From contig OX421963.1 in NCBI GenBank assembly GCA_949128115.1, positions 79,789,635-79,853,634 of the forward strand: 64,000 nt of DNA, read 5' to 3'. This document shows, piece by piece, positions 1-10,228 of this stretch. Source of the DNA: Anaspis maculata (taxonomy: Eukaryota > Arthropoda > Insecta > Coleoptera > Scraptiidae). The notes beneath the pieces are model-generated. The model was not told where the DNA came from. It ran no database searches and saw nothing but the letters and a program-made list of their open reading frames with translations. Positions within the stretch are counted from its first letter, which is position 1. Each line of letters begins with the position of its first letter. The translations under genes and the position numbers were made by a program.

Positions 1-190
1 AGATATTTTCTGAAACTTAGGTTTTCTGATCATTTTTTGCAGAAAAAAAAACAGTAGACTTCAAGGAGGGCGGGTAAGTGCTGTCCCTTGCCCCCTTCTC
101 AAGCAACGGTGTCCATATAATAATACCAATCCCTAATAAGAAAATAATGTTGATAATAAAATAATGCTTTTTTGAAACAACATGTACCGA

Positions 191-323
191 GTACCGTAGC
201 ATGATCAAAAACTTTCTCACTCAAGGGAGGCTGTGGTCCTGGTCATTGGCAGGCAAACGAGGCTTATTTTGGCAAGGCGACACAGCCTCCCTTGAATAAG
301 GAAGTTTTTGATCTTACGGTACA
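191..323. repeat. imperfect inverted repeat (hairpin)
   Basis: Arms at about 191-235 and 281-323 are near reverse complements; the core AAGGGAGGCTGTG pairs with CACAGCCTCCCTT, and both arms are edged by GTACCGTA / TTACGGTAC. The loop is about 45 bases. It could be a very small MITE or a relic of the 3' end of the adjacent P-like element. No clear target duplication is seen. The rest of 1-714 holds nothing I can identify. Confidence 0.7.
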
Positions 324-713
324 TTCTGCAGACAGTCGAGACTGCATAGCATGGGTGCCAATCGAAATAAATTCAATCTTGTAAATAAACCTACAATCTA
401 CATAATTTTCAAACAAGTCTACCAAAAATATAGAAGAGGTGAAAAAAATTGAAATGTTTGTTGCGCAAATCGGAAATCGGAGTATTTACGGATTAGTTAC
501 TCAAATCGGAACATTTACGGAACAGAAAGTCTAATCGGAAAGTGTCTCCCGAAAACGGTACAGTTCCGATCAAATCGGAACGTCTGGTCACCTTATATAT
601 GGGCCATAGACGTATATATGGGTCTATGGTATGGGCATAGTGATGGGCATGAGGCCCACGGTATGTGCTTTGATTGAGGTGAGGAATAAAATTTCAAGAA
701 AAATGTTCAATGT

Positions 714-719
714 TTTATT
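714..719 (-). promoter_or_regulatory. polyadenylation signal overlapping the stop codon of the P-like gene
   Basis: On the minus strand the last codons FYHQ are followed by TAA at 717-715, and that stop lies inside the hexamer AATAAA (719-714). A terminal signal directly on the stop is compact but usual for small transposons. Inferred from sequence only. Confidence 0.5.
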
Positions 720-3627
720 GGTGATAGAACAAAACAAGTTTGGACAGTGTTTGTCGAACGTTGGACTCGACCAGCTCTTCACTGTACGATTTAGCTAAAT
801 TGTGGAGTCGAATTTTTAGATAGCACCTCACAGCACTTTTCGCCAAAATGAAATTGTGGTGTACCAAGATGTCATTCTCCGAGACGTGGTCCTGGAGGGT
901 GGGAAAAATCTTATTCAGATCACTCACAACCGTTGGCTGATGGCATGCACCATCAACGTCATGAGGTTTTTACTGCGTGGCAGCTTTTTTCCATTTTCCA
1001 CCACCAGCTTTCTGACCACGTTTTCGGAGTATCTGCATATTCTAACCACTCCTTCCGAAGGGATGATAAGTCCACCTAAAATAAGGGATATTCATATTAT
1101 TGAACAAATATTCTTGAAAGTTTTCACATGCTCACCTCTGTTCTTGCGTTCAAGCAGTTTATAGCTATGACCTAAACGCGTCCAGTGCCAGCCAAAGCTT
1201 CTAAACATACTTCACACCGTACAATTTTGTACAGCATCTTGACAACATACCCAGACATGTAAGTTATTATATTATCTGTGAAGCTTTCTAATCCCGATGG
1301 GATATCTAGTACGTCAAAGTCCTCAACTTCTGGTACCTCAGCTTCGTCGATGAGGTAGAAAATGCGTTGTCATTTTCTACCTCAAGGGCCACCTTTGGAG
1401 CCTTAGTCGACGACACTGTTAGGACAGAGGTGGTGTCCAATACCCGGCAGTTCCCTCCAGAGCCAGAAATATTGGCATGGAGTAAAAGTCTTCTATATGA
1501 GGAGACAAATTGGCGACAGGACGGGTTATTATTCCATCCATTCCTGCTCCTAAAATAAAAGCAAAGTCAATTCCTCCATAAGTTATAAAATAGTAAAGGA
1601 GTAGGTACTTCAAGGAGTATTTTTTTCACAAGTAGGAAAGATTAACACATTCTTCAGTTTTATGAGTAAAGAAGAAAATTGATTGAAGTGCCACATGAAG
1701 CACTACATTTACTTTTACAACTGTGAAAAGATCCTTTTGCTGCAGAAAAGTGTGAAAACCTACACCTTTTTCATTGTGTGTCAGGTGACCCGAGATATAA
1801 AAGGTGACTTTCACAGTTGCAGAAAAATACATTATGGTACAACAAAAAATACAAACAAGGTATCTTTGTTTAGTTTAGTCAAAAAAAAAACTTACCTAAC
1901 ACAGCAAAAAAACATTTCAAGATGGTCCTGGCTGAGTTTGTAAGTCAGGAGGTAATTCAAATACCCAGTCATTACATTTTCTTCAAAAATGCCAATTACG
2001 GAAGCGATGGTTATGGCGAAACCAATGAAAGGTGTTTTTTTCTTTGTGGTTGTCAAAAATTTACCGTCGGCATCCGTGATGTTGATTAAATACTCCTTGA
2101 TTCCTAGTAGGAATGGTTGCCACTGGGTGTTGCTTATCCGCAAAGGAGATTTGAAGCCTTTTCCGAAGGGATTGCGTGAATTCAACACATCAAACAAATT
2201 GTTTATGTTTCTTATGAATTCAATTGTTTGCCCACATCCTGTGAATTCCTTTAGCTTCAAATCGTCCTTCAGAAAGTCCAAGGCACTGGCGACACTGGCA
2301 CTTAAAGTTTGAGCTGCAAGACTGACCTGAAAATTTTTAAATTTTATCATAGAGCCATAACTGCTATAAAACAATCAGCCAACCTTCATTTTCTGCTTTT
2401 CCCAGTCCATGTGTCGCTTTTTCAATTTGTTGCCTGCGGTCAGAGTGGCTGTGCTTTGCAGGTCATATAGTTTTTTTTTATATAGGCCCAATCAACAACT
2501 TCCCCTGCGCCATTTATCATGATGCCCAATGTTGCAAAGTTGTTTCGCACTAATTTGAGCATGTGGCAAGCATTAAAAATTGCAAAAACTTTTTCATTTG
2601 TGACTGGGTGTAGAAAAAAAGTGTGCAAATTTGACGGATCTTTAAAGTTGCAGCCAAGATGTTGGAACATTGCAAAATGGGTTGCTGGGCCGTCACATGT
2701 CACCGATGATATACGAACACCTACTGCATGAAGCCTCTTCAAAGATTCCTCAACCAAGTTCGCCTGCTCTTTGCCAGATAGCGATTTGATTAGAAAATAC
2801 CCAATCGGAAGCTTCCATGGAGCATTTAATGACACCACCATCATCACCAGGGCTTCAGTGGCTGTCTCTCTGTCGTCGTCGTCCATTTGAAATCCACAGT
2901 CTACATATCCCCAAGCTCTTTCACCATCAAACTCCACCTTCTTCTTTATGGCCATCTCATCCAAAACCAAAGAGCAAATGGTTTCCTTCCCTTTCGATTT
3001 GGCTTCATCTACTTTGAATTTGAAGGCATCAAAACTTGGAGATGTGAATCCTGGGTCGCAGTTCACATTTGCTGTTCATTTCCGTAGCACGCTTTGGTGT
3101 GGAAGTCCCAGTTTAAAAACTTTGCGTACATACTCGTAAGCTTTGCTGGAGTAAAACTGCAAAGTTAACGCAAATTGCCTCAGCTCTTCGGGGTACTTTT
3201 GCGTTGTTGTTAGGCCCAATCTCAAGTTACGCTCGTATCTTGAAAACAAAGCTTTCGGTATCCCTTCAATGCTTTTTTCCAAGTGTTGAAGCGCAGGCTC
3301 CGAGAGCAAATCTCGTTTTTTCACTTGCTCTACAACTTCTTGGAGAGAAGTTATGCGTTGTTTCAAACGTTTAATTGATTGTTTAGCCCGGTATAGCTTC
3401 ATTCGCGAAGTAACCAATTGCTTCTTGGTGGCAACAGCTTGTCGCCTATGTTTTGATGGCGTCTTCGTACTAAAAGGAAAATGTTAGAGCAAAATACCTC
3501 CAAAATAATATTTCTCATAGCTTACTGGTAACTATGATCCATTCCCACCAATTCTCTTCGTTTCAGCTTAGTACCACTAGAAGTGCTTTTGGTACTAGTG
3601 CTGGTCGATTTTCTTGACTCAAAAGAT
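715..3627 (-). pseudogene. P-element-like (THAP9-type) transposase, five exons, N-terminus missing
   Basis: Cut-and-paste DNA transposase of the P superfamily, which would act on DNA in the nucleus. I read five exons on the minus strand: 3627-3526, 3469-2384, 2326-1896, 1549-1136 and 1075-715, with introns of 56, 57, 346 and 60 bases. Most have good GT..AG sites (for example TTAG|GTAAG at 1896/1895); the 2384/2383 donor, GTTGGC, is weak. The sum is about 800 codons, normal for the family minus its THAP zinc finger. Visible family motifs in order: MDHSY near the start, a basic coiled stretch, NCDPGF, the RNase-H strand LVLDEM, VTCDGPA, CHMLKLVRN, KLAxx-like SLAAQTLS, LEMFFCCVRSRNGWNNNP containing the conserved Glu, then TYMSGYVVKML with CEVC, and a C-terminal LVLFYHQ. 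It is broken: an in-frame TGA at 3076-3078 just before NCDPGF, a frameshift at the homopolymer 2471-2479, another at the hairpin 1352-1383, one near 1170, and one near 928. No THAP C2CH finger is found upstream, where a palindromic element starts at 3665. Confidence 0.85.
1352..1383. repeat. perfect 13-bp hairpin inside a coding exon
   Basis: GAGGTAGAAAATG (1352-1364) and CATTTTCTACCTC (1371-1383) are exact reverse complements around a 6-base loop. The reading frame of the P-like transposase changes across this point: upstream it reads VALEVEND, downstream DEAEVPEVEDF in another frame. A small templated inverted duplication would explain both hairpin and frameshift. Confidence 0.75.
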
Positions 3628-3664
3628 CTGAAATTAGAACAGTAAGTTATAAATTATGTAAGTA

Positions 3665-3982
3665 CCAGGTGTTCGATTCGCGTGAAAATTCTACCCCCTA
3701 CTGGGGACTTCCCTTTTAAATTTACTTCAGAAATGAAAAATGATCCTTACACGATTTTTTTCGTGATTTCAAAATTGAAAAGTCAAATTATTTATCACGT
3801 ATTACATACAGGGTGCCACTTGAACACTACTGATTTTTTTGACAACCTTATAAAAAAATGTCATGGATGGTAGAGAATTTACTTTTCAATTTTGAAATCT
3901 ACGGAAATGCGCAAAGATCATTCGTCATTTTTGAAGTGAATTTCAAAAGAAGAGGGGGTAGAATTTTCAGGCGAACACCCTG
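3665..3982. mobile_element. small palindromic element (MITE), TA-flanked
   Basis: Starts CCAGGTGTTCG and ends CGAACACCCTG, with TA on both sides (3663-3664 and 3983-3984). The inner arms also pair: GAAAATTCTACCCCC near the left, GGGGGTAGAATTTTC near the right. It lies immediately upstream of the first readable exon of the P-like transposase, so its insertion, or a deletion beside it, is what separates that gene from any THAP exon. CAGGGTGTT-type ends recur at 4050, 7621 and 7930. Confidence 0.75.
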
Positions 3983-4049
3983 TACAGGTTTCCAACCTAT
4001 GTCTCCAACTTAGAATTGACCCCTCTTTATTTCATTATTTCTTAATATA

Positions 4050-4670
4050 CAGGGTGTTACAAAAATAAGTGCGATGTTTCTACCCAAAATTCATTGAAAA
4101 TTTTTTTTTGCAATTTTTAATCTTGACAACTGCACTGAAAAGGGATACAGGTCTTCAAATTTAATTTTTTGTTCAATTAGCTTTCAATTGACAACTTTTG
4201 TACGGCTGAGCCGATTTTAGTCAAATTTCATTCATGGTGTGCTGGAATACATCTCTATTGAACGGCGTCCAAAAATGTAATCAATTTTGGAAAATCTTCA
4301 GGGGCGTAGAACTCCGTATAGAAGTTATAAATTAATAAATTATAATTTGAAGGTCTGTAATTTTTTTCAGGACCACTTTCCAAGAATAAAAAATAGCCCA
4401 ATTTTTATATTTCGAAAATCTAAATCTAGGGTCATAATATGGGCGAGACGCCCTCTCAGGTGGCAACGGCCAGTGTGTGGATGGTGGACAATTATTTTTT
4501 CCCAGTTTTGACGGCCGTGATTGCCTGATGTCAACAAAATTTTAACCAAACGTTCCACCCGTTAGATGGGTACTACCCACATACCAAATTTCATCAAAAT
4601 CTATCAAAGCGTTCCAAAGATGTGAAAATAAAACGGACATTTTTTTGGATTATATTGTGATACACCCTCG
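4050..4670. mobile_element. non-autonomous DNA element with CAGGGTGTTAC end
   Basis: Left end CAGGGTGTTAC follows TA at 4048-4049; the right end near 4650-4670 reads TTGTGATACACCCTCGG, a decayed reverse complement. The terminal repeat is about 20 bases and the interior is not palindromic. No credible transposase ORF. A Tc1/mariner-type MITE is the likeliest identity. Confidence 0.55.
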
Positions 4671-4727
4671 GGTACACTTGATCCACGTTCCCAGACTAAA
4701 AGCTTATTTTCACTAGCGCTGGGGGCA

Positions 4728-5045
4728 ATACATTTGATTAATACATTCAATTATTCGATTAATCGAATAATTGATACTTTACGCATGTATAAAAATTATC
4801 GATTAATCAAAAACTCCAATTATTCGATTATTCAATTCGTCGATTATCTATGAATAATCGGTTATGAATAGATTAACCGATTGTGAATAATCGATTATTT
4901 ATTCGATTAATAAAATTTTTGATCGATTAATCGATTTAACTAATGAACGAATTAAATGGAAAGATCGCATATTTCATAATCGATTATGCGTAGGTAGGTA
5001 ATTGAATAAAATCGATTATTCGATTTTGAAATGAACGATTATAGT
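4728..5045. repeat. ATCGATTA-rich low-complexity cluster
   Basis: AT-rich stretch packed with ATTCGATTA, ATCGATTA and TTAATCGAT words in both orientations, giving many short self-complementary segments. A second, shorter cluster of the same words is at 7435-7525. It may be a cryptic simple repeat; the words also resemble TAAT-type homeodomain sites, which is only an inference. Confidence 0.6.
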
Positions 5046-5243
5046 ACTAGCCGCGTTTCACAACATTAATCTGGTACAATTCTGCATTTTGTGATACAAA
5101 ACAAGAGCTCCGGCACACTTGTTCCTATAGATCCAAAATTAATAGTGTTACGAGCGGCGATCTCGTACATATAGGTAAACACTCGATGTTTCTGGATCTT
5201 TCCACCATTAGATCGCAGTGTAGAAGTCTGGAGCGATCTCGTG

Positions 5244-5540
5244 CATTCAATCAATCAATCAATATTTTATTTGTTCCGTACATTGATACCTTTAAGGTGT
5301 AGAACGTGTCACAATACAATAAATTAATAAGATAAATAAAATATGACAAAATATAAACAAAATAAAACACAGTTAAAATATGTACAAGGATGAAAATATA
5401 GATAGAAGCAAATATTGGTGTCAGAACCATTACAGCAACAGGCAACGCTCAAATTCCCGATCTGTCAAAAACTCCTCGAGGCTGTAGTACGCCTTCTTGA
5501 TCAAAGCATTTTTTATTATTGTTTTCATTTTATTTAAAGG
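5244..5540 (-). pseudogene. LINE 3' end, jockey-like, 5'-truncated
   Basis: On the minus strand the last about 36 codons of a non-LTR retrotransposon ORF2 are readable, ending KAYYSLEEFLTDREFERC and a TAA at 5432-5430. This matches the C-terminus of the LINE at 13451-14272 (RAYYSISEF). A roughly 165-base 3' UTR follows, with AATAAA close to an (ATTG)n tail at 5244-5263. The 5' end is lost near 5540, typical of aborted reverse transcription. Confidence 0.7.
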
Positions 5541-5571
5541 GAGACAGCCCACAGACATTCTAGAGCGTTCG

Positions 5572-5971
5572 TGTATGTGAAACTCAATGGAGACTCGAAC
5601 GTTCGATCAAGGCACATCAGTCCACTTTGGCGGAAGCGCAGATTCCAGAACACATGGAAAGCATACGGGTAACGTGTGCGATTATTCAGGAATGATCTAG
5701 AAACCGCATATGCCAGACCACCATGGAATTTGCTGGAAGCAGACAGAGGGTTCGGGAACACCATTCGGAGGCCTTATATAAGGCATCAGCCGGCAGCTCG
5801 CGGCAGTATTGAATTAGATAGCGAGTGATAACAAGCGAAGTGCCTGCGATATAATTCCAAGCGTGAGTAATGGTTGGTGTATTTATTGTAGTAGTACGCA
5901 GAAATAAACAGTGTTTGTTTTAAAACAATCGTCTCAACTCTATTCGAACCCGTACGCGAAATATCGTAACA
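5572..5971 (+). mobile_element. probable solo LTR
   Basis: The segment has LTR-like architecture on the plus strand: TGTATG at the start, a TATA box TTATATAAGG at 5774-5783, AATAAA at 5903-5908, and an end at GTAACA. No matching second LTR, no target duplication and no clear primer-binding site are seen, so the exact ends are uncertain. It could instead be a fragment of a retrotransposon leader. Confidence 0.4.
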
Positions 5972-6227
5972 ATAGTTTGGCCTGCTGTTCTTTTCGATTA
6001 CCCCCTGCTGGTCCGGGATTTGGGGGGACAGGGGGGACATGACTATTATTTGATGCAAGCACTAAACACTGCAAGCACTAAACACTGCTATCGAATCATG
6101 TTTGATGTCATTTTTTGAATAACTTGTCGCCAATGTCAGAATGATGATGCGTCTGTCGGGAGACAAGGTAGAGCTGTCAATTTTACGATGGGGGCTTATT
6201 GAATCACAAGTTATAGCTATCGAAGGG

Positions 6228-7425
6228 CATGTGTGGGGTATCATTTTTGACATAATCAAGGTGTGCGAACTCATTTCTTTCTGAAGGAATATAAATGTAT
6301 TGGTTTGAGACTGTGGGAAATATGAGTGGTCAAAATTATGATTATTCATTATCAAACATTTATTATTCGCAATGAATCAACTTTTGTTGCACTTTTGATA
6401 AGGCTGAGCTAGCGAGTCACGATTCCGCCATTTTCGAGGCGCAGAAGTCAAGTTATGAGGGATTTATTCGAAAGTCACTGCAGTGGTCATCCAAAAAGAG
6501 TTAAGAGACTCTTAGTTAGTCAAGACTCGAAGAGTTCACTTTTTTGCATAAAAATGAAATTCTGTCAATTTTGAGAGGGGCTCATGAAATGGGGATTTTT
6601 CACTTTTTGGCCCGCAGGCACTCGCCTTGAACCTTGAAAAAATAGATTTCAGCATAAATTGATGACGCCGATGGGACGCTGCCATCGCCGAAGCGATACG
6701 TCAACCAGAATTCGAGTGGAGGCTGTAACTCTTTGTACTTGGGGTGCGCGTTTTGAATTAGGTCAGTTTGGTCTTGAAATATGATGTGTTGGGCATCATT
6801 TCTATTGTTTTTTGGGTCACCGATTTCGAAATTTTGATTAAGTTACAAGCGGAGTTGTAGCTGTCTTAGTACATGAGGGATACCCCCCTTTTCCCCGAGC
6901 TCTAACTCAATCGAAATTTTGCACTGAGAAATGAAATCAGCGACAAAAAAAAATAAGAAATTATTCCCAACACATGGTGGAATGTATTTCCTCAAGGTTT
7001 CAAACGAGTGCTTGCGTACAAAAAAGCAAAAAATTTATATTTAATGAGCCGCCTTAATATTGACATAATTTCAACTTTATGCAAAAAAGTAAGCTTCATG
7101 AGTTTAAAGGCGGCCGAAATTATATTCCACACTTTCCTTAATGGTCTATGTAGCCAGTTTCAGGACTTTTTCCAATTTGAAATTATTCGTCACAACTTGA
7201 GTTCTGGAGAACGCAGCCTATGACGGCAATAACGGCATAGTAATTCGCTGACTCAGCCTAATAAAAAGTGCAACAAAACTCAATTCAATGCAAATCGTAA
7301 ATGTTTGATAATCGACTATCATAATTTTGACCCCTCCTATTTTCCACAGTTTCAAACCAATCACATTTTTACACAAAGAAATATGTTCGCAGACCTCGAT
7401 TATATCAGAAATAATACACCGCTAG
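6228..7425. mobile_element. foldback-like inverted repeat element
   Basis: Arms near 6228-6470 and 7190-7425 are diverged reverse complements, for instance ATTGGTTTGAGACTGTGG pairs with CCACAGTTTCAAACCAAT, and AAGTGCAACAAAA pairs with TTTTGTTGCACTTTT. The middle is unique AT-rich sequence without an ORF. No clear target duplication; the element looks old. Confidence 0.6.
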
Positions 7426-7434
7426 TATTATTAT

Positions 7435-7525
7435 ATTGACATTTGAATGATGGATAAATCGATTTTGACATAAACGAATTATCGATTTTTTAATAATCGA
7501 TTAATCGATATGTTGAGTCTAATTT
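7435..7525. repeat. second ATCGATTA-type cluster
   Basis: Short stretch with AAATCGATTTTG, TTATCGATTTTT and TAATCGATTAATCGATA words, like 4728-5045. It lies immediately right of the 6228-7425 inverted repeat, so the two clusters bracket the LINE, LTR-like and foldback segments. Confidence 0.5.
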
Positions 7526-7620
7526 TCAAGTTCAAGTCCAGGTTTTCTGAAAAAAATAAATCATTTTCACCAAGTTTTTCATCTCAACAGAAAACTATTA
7601 CTAAGATATATAGGTAGGTA

Positions 7621-8249
7621 CAGGGTGTTCACGATAAAATTCACCCCCTCCAGTAGATTCCCCTTTGAGATGTTTTGATGAACTAAAAACTTTTTCTTGA
7701 CGATTTTTGATTATGATTATGATTTTCTGATTACAAATATATATGACACTTATGATTTATTTTAACAAGTAAGTTGTCGGAAAAATAATAAAATAGGTTG
7801 TCAAATAATTTTGTTTCGCGGCAAGATGGCTTTGGTTCCTACAGTTCACTTAAAAAAAAGTTATTCTCGCAGAATTCTGTCTGCAGAATTCAACTCTGCA
7901 TGAATAAATGGTCTAATTCGTTCCTAATACAGGGTGTCACGTGATTTTTAATTTTTTATTTATTTGACTACCTATTTTATTATTTTCTTGACAGCTTCCT
8001 TGTCAAAATAAATCATAAATGTTATATATCTTTGCAATTAGAAAGAAAGACTTCATCAAATGACGTAATAAAATATAGGGTGTTGCATTTGAAATAAAAA
8101 AGTTACATGTCACACCCTGTATACAGTACCAGTTGAAAAATTTTAGACGATCGATTCAAGATCCCTAGGAAAAATCGTTGGGAAAAAAAATTTAGTTTTT
8201 CAAAATATCTCAAAGGGGAATGTCCTAGAGTTAGGGTGAATTTTATCGT
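7621..8249. mobile_element. foldback element with CAGGGTGTTCACG end
   Basis: After TA at 7619-7620 the left end reads CAGGGTGTTCACGATAAAAT; the right arm ends GTGAATTTTATCGT near 8249, and its outermost bases are lost. Inner arms pair too (7733-7818 with 7955-8037). A shorter TA-flanked unit, 7930-8119, starts CAGGGTGTCACGTGA and ends ACATGTCACACCCTG; it may be a second insertion or an inner terminus. Confidence 0.65.
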
Positions 8250-8268
8250 ATATAATACCACAAGAGCT

Positions 8269-8486
8269 ATGAGTTTTATCGATAAAATTTTCGAACTATC
8301 TCGAGAGCTTTGTTTTCAAGAAATTCACCGAGTGTGAAATGGTCACTTTATTATCTGAAAAAAACCCGACAGCGTAGCTGGAGGGTTTTTGTCTTTGATA
8401 ATAAAGTGACCATTTCCACGAGTTGAATTGCTTCATGAAAACAAAGCTTGAGAAACAGTTCGAAAATTTTGATAAAACTCGTATTA
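8269..8486. repeat. palindrome with 37-base loop
   Basis: Arms 8269-8358 and 8396-8486 pair over about 90 bases, for example AATGGTCACTTTATTATC with GATAATAAAGTGACCATT. The loop holds a further small hairpin (AAAACCC...GGGTTTTT). Probably a small foldback MITE. Overlapping ORFs in this interval are by-products of the symmetry. Confidence 0.75.
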
Positions 8487-8799
8487 GCTCGAGTGGTATT
8501 TGCGGAGAATATTCCACAAAACGTGAAAATCAAAATATAAAAACGTTTCGATTCCAAATCCACCCCATATTCAAAAATGGAATCGTTCTTTGGCGTTGTG
8601 AGTTGTGACACTGTCATGCGGTCATGCTAATTCAATCAAGTTGCTTTGGAAATCAAGTGCACTTACAAGCTAACAAACAGCTAATATTTCAATTATTATT
8701 GTGCTTCTCAACGTAAAAACGTCTTCCAAAGCTTTGCCATTCAAAAAACGAAACCACATTGGCCGCAAAATATAACCATAACCTTACAGAAGTGATGAA

Positions 8800-8932
8800 C
8801 AGGAGCGCGATTCTGTACTTGCCTACCGACAACTATCGGATCGGTAACTAGGGTGAGAACCAATCAAATTCGCTCCTGCCTAGCTACCGACACCGACAAG
8901 TGTCGGTAGGAAAGTACAGAATCGCGGCCCTG
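8800..8932. mobile_element. 133-bp MITE
   Basis: Left end CAGGAGCGCGATTCTGTACT; right end AGTACAGAATCGCGGCCCTG. The next bases pair as well (CCTACCGACA with TGTCGGTAGG), so the whole unit is a compact inverted repeat. No target duplication is obvious. No coding capacity. Confidence 0.8.
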
Positions 8933-9544
8933 GTCCGCTTTGTGGCTAGATCTGCGATTTTGTGCCCCGCGCGGATCGCGGATGTCATTCAATGTCAATG
9001 TGACAACTGCTGTGCAGGAGGGTGGCCTGGCCTGCCTTACCTACGGCGAGGTATGGTGCCGTTGTGGCAAAAATAATAATAATGCGGCAATTATAACAAA
9101 CAGAAATTACATAATGTTCCATGGATAATCATTGCAGATCAAAATTATTGTTACTTATTTGAATTAGGAACTGCCTAAATGTGGTATTTCACAAATATAG
9201 TGAACTACATCTCACCTCTACTTGGACACAAGAGATGAGTATATATACCGATTGCATTATTATCACTTTTGGAAGCGGTGTCACTGTGTGTAGGTGACGC
9301 TTGAAAGGCTTATAGCAGGCACGATTTTGAGGAACTTTAATGATGTATGTTGTTTATTTATAAAAAGGAAGGCACAGTTTTATCAGTATAAAACTGTACG
9401 AAGGTGGTCGTGTTTTATCAGTATAAAACTGATTTCATTGGTTCAACTCGGAGGGTTTCACACGTATTGATTGGTCAGAAGTATATGTTGTGTGGAATAG
9501 CCGTGAACACCTGTACATAATGTACAAAAATCAATGATAATAAT
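8933..9544. other. no gene; two short palindromic words
   Basis: No supportable gene. At 9374-9390 and 9414-9431 the self-complementary word CAGTTTTATACTGATAAAAC (reading either strand) appears twice, about 40 bases apart, around TATCAGTATAAAACTG. Function unknown. Confidence 0.5.
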
Positions 9545-9896
9545 TAAGGATTCTCTCTTGGGGTAGATTTTTGGACACAAATAAGTAAAAGCTCTAGGTA
9601 CTTGCCGACGTTTCGATTTAATTAAAATATTTTTGCAAGGCTCATGACCTATTTACTTTAAATAATTATTGAATAAATTATAACTGACATTTTTGTGCAG
9701 TAAACTCCTTAACAAGTCAGGCAGGAATAGTTAAGCAGTTTACTGCACAAAAATGTCAGTTATAATTCATTCAATAATTATTTGAAGTAAATAGGTCATG
9801 AGCCTTGAAAAAGATTTTAATTAAATCGAAACGTCGGCAAATACCTAGAGTTTTTACTTATTTGTGTCCAAAAATCTACCCCAAGAGAAAATCCTT
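9545..9896. mobile_element. near-perfect 352-bp palindrome
   Basis: Begins AAGGATTCTCTCTTGGGGTA and ends TACCCCAAGAGAAAATCCTT; the arms (about 165 bases each) pair with only scattered mismatches and meet around 9720, where GTGCAGTAAACT pairs with AGTTTACTGCAC. The arms contain GACGTTTCGATTTAATT. High arm identity implies a young insertion or ongoing arm homogenisation. No ORF. Confidence 0.85.
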
Positions 9897-9992
9897 CATT
9901 ACTAAATCCAAATGGACAAGAATCAGAATCAAAATTTGATCAATGATAATATCATTTTTCGTTCTAAAGCTAAAACCAACAATGTACTTATA

Positions 9993-10228
9993 GCCAGTTC
10001 CACCAGCGAATTTAATCATTGTTAGCTAATTGAGATATTTTCTCTGGTGAATATTGGCTCAGTGACCACGGAAAACACAAGTTTCACGAAATATTATGGG
10101 AAAATGTTCAGATCACAACAGCTTGTATGCATTTACCGTTGTCATTCAACCAGTACTGATGCAGAATCCATCAGAGAAAATGCCTCAATTAGTTAACAAT
10201 GATTAAATTCGCTGGTGGAACTGCACGT
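9993..10228. mobile_element. 236-bp MITE, TA-flanked
   Basis: About 55-base terminal inverted repeats: AGTTCCACCAGCGAATTTAA at the left pairs with TTAAATTCGCTGGTGGAACT at the right. TA lies outside both ends (9991-9992, 10229-10230). The centre is unique and non-coding. Confidence 0.8.

Noticed and set aside
3628..5045. THAP zinc-finger exon upstream of the P-like gene
   Set aside because: No C2CH pattern with the family spacing was found on the minus strand; the interval is MITEs and AT-rich clusters.
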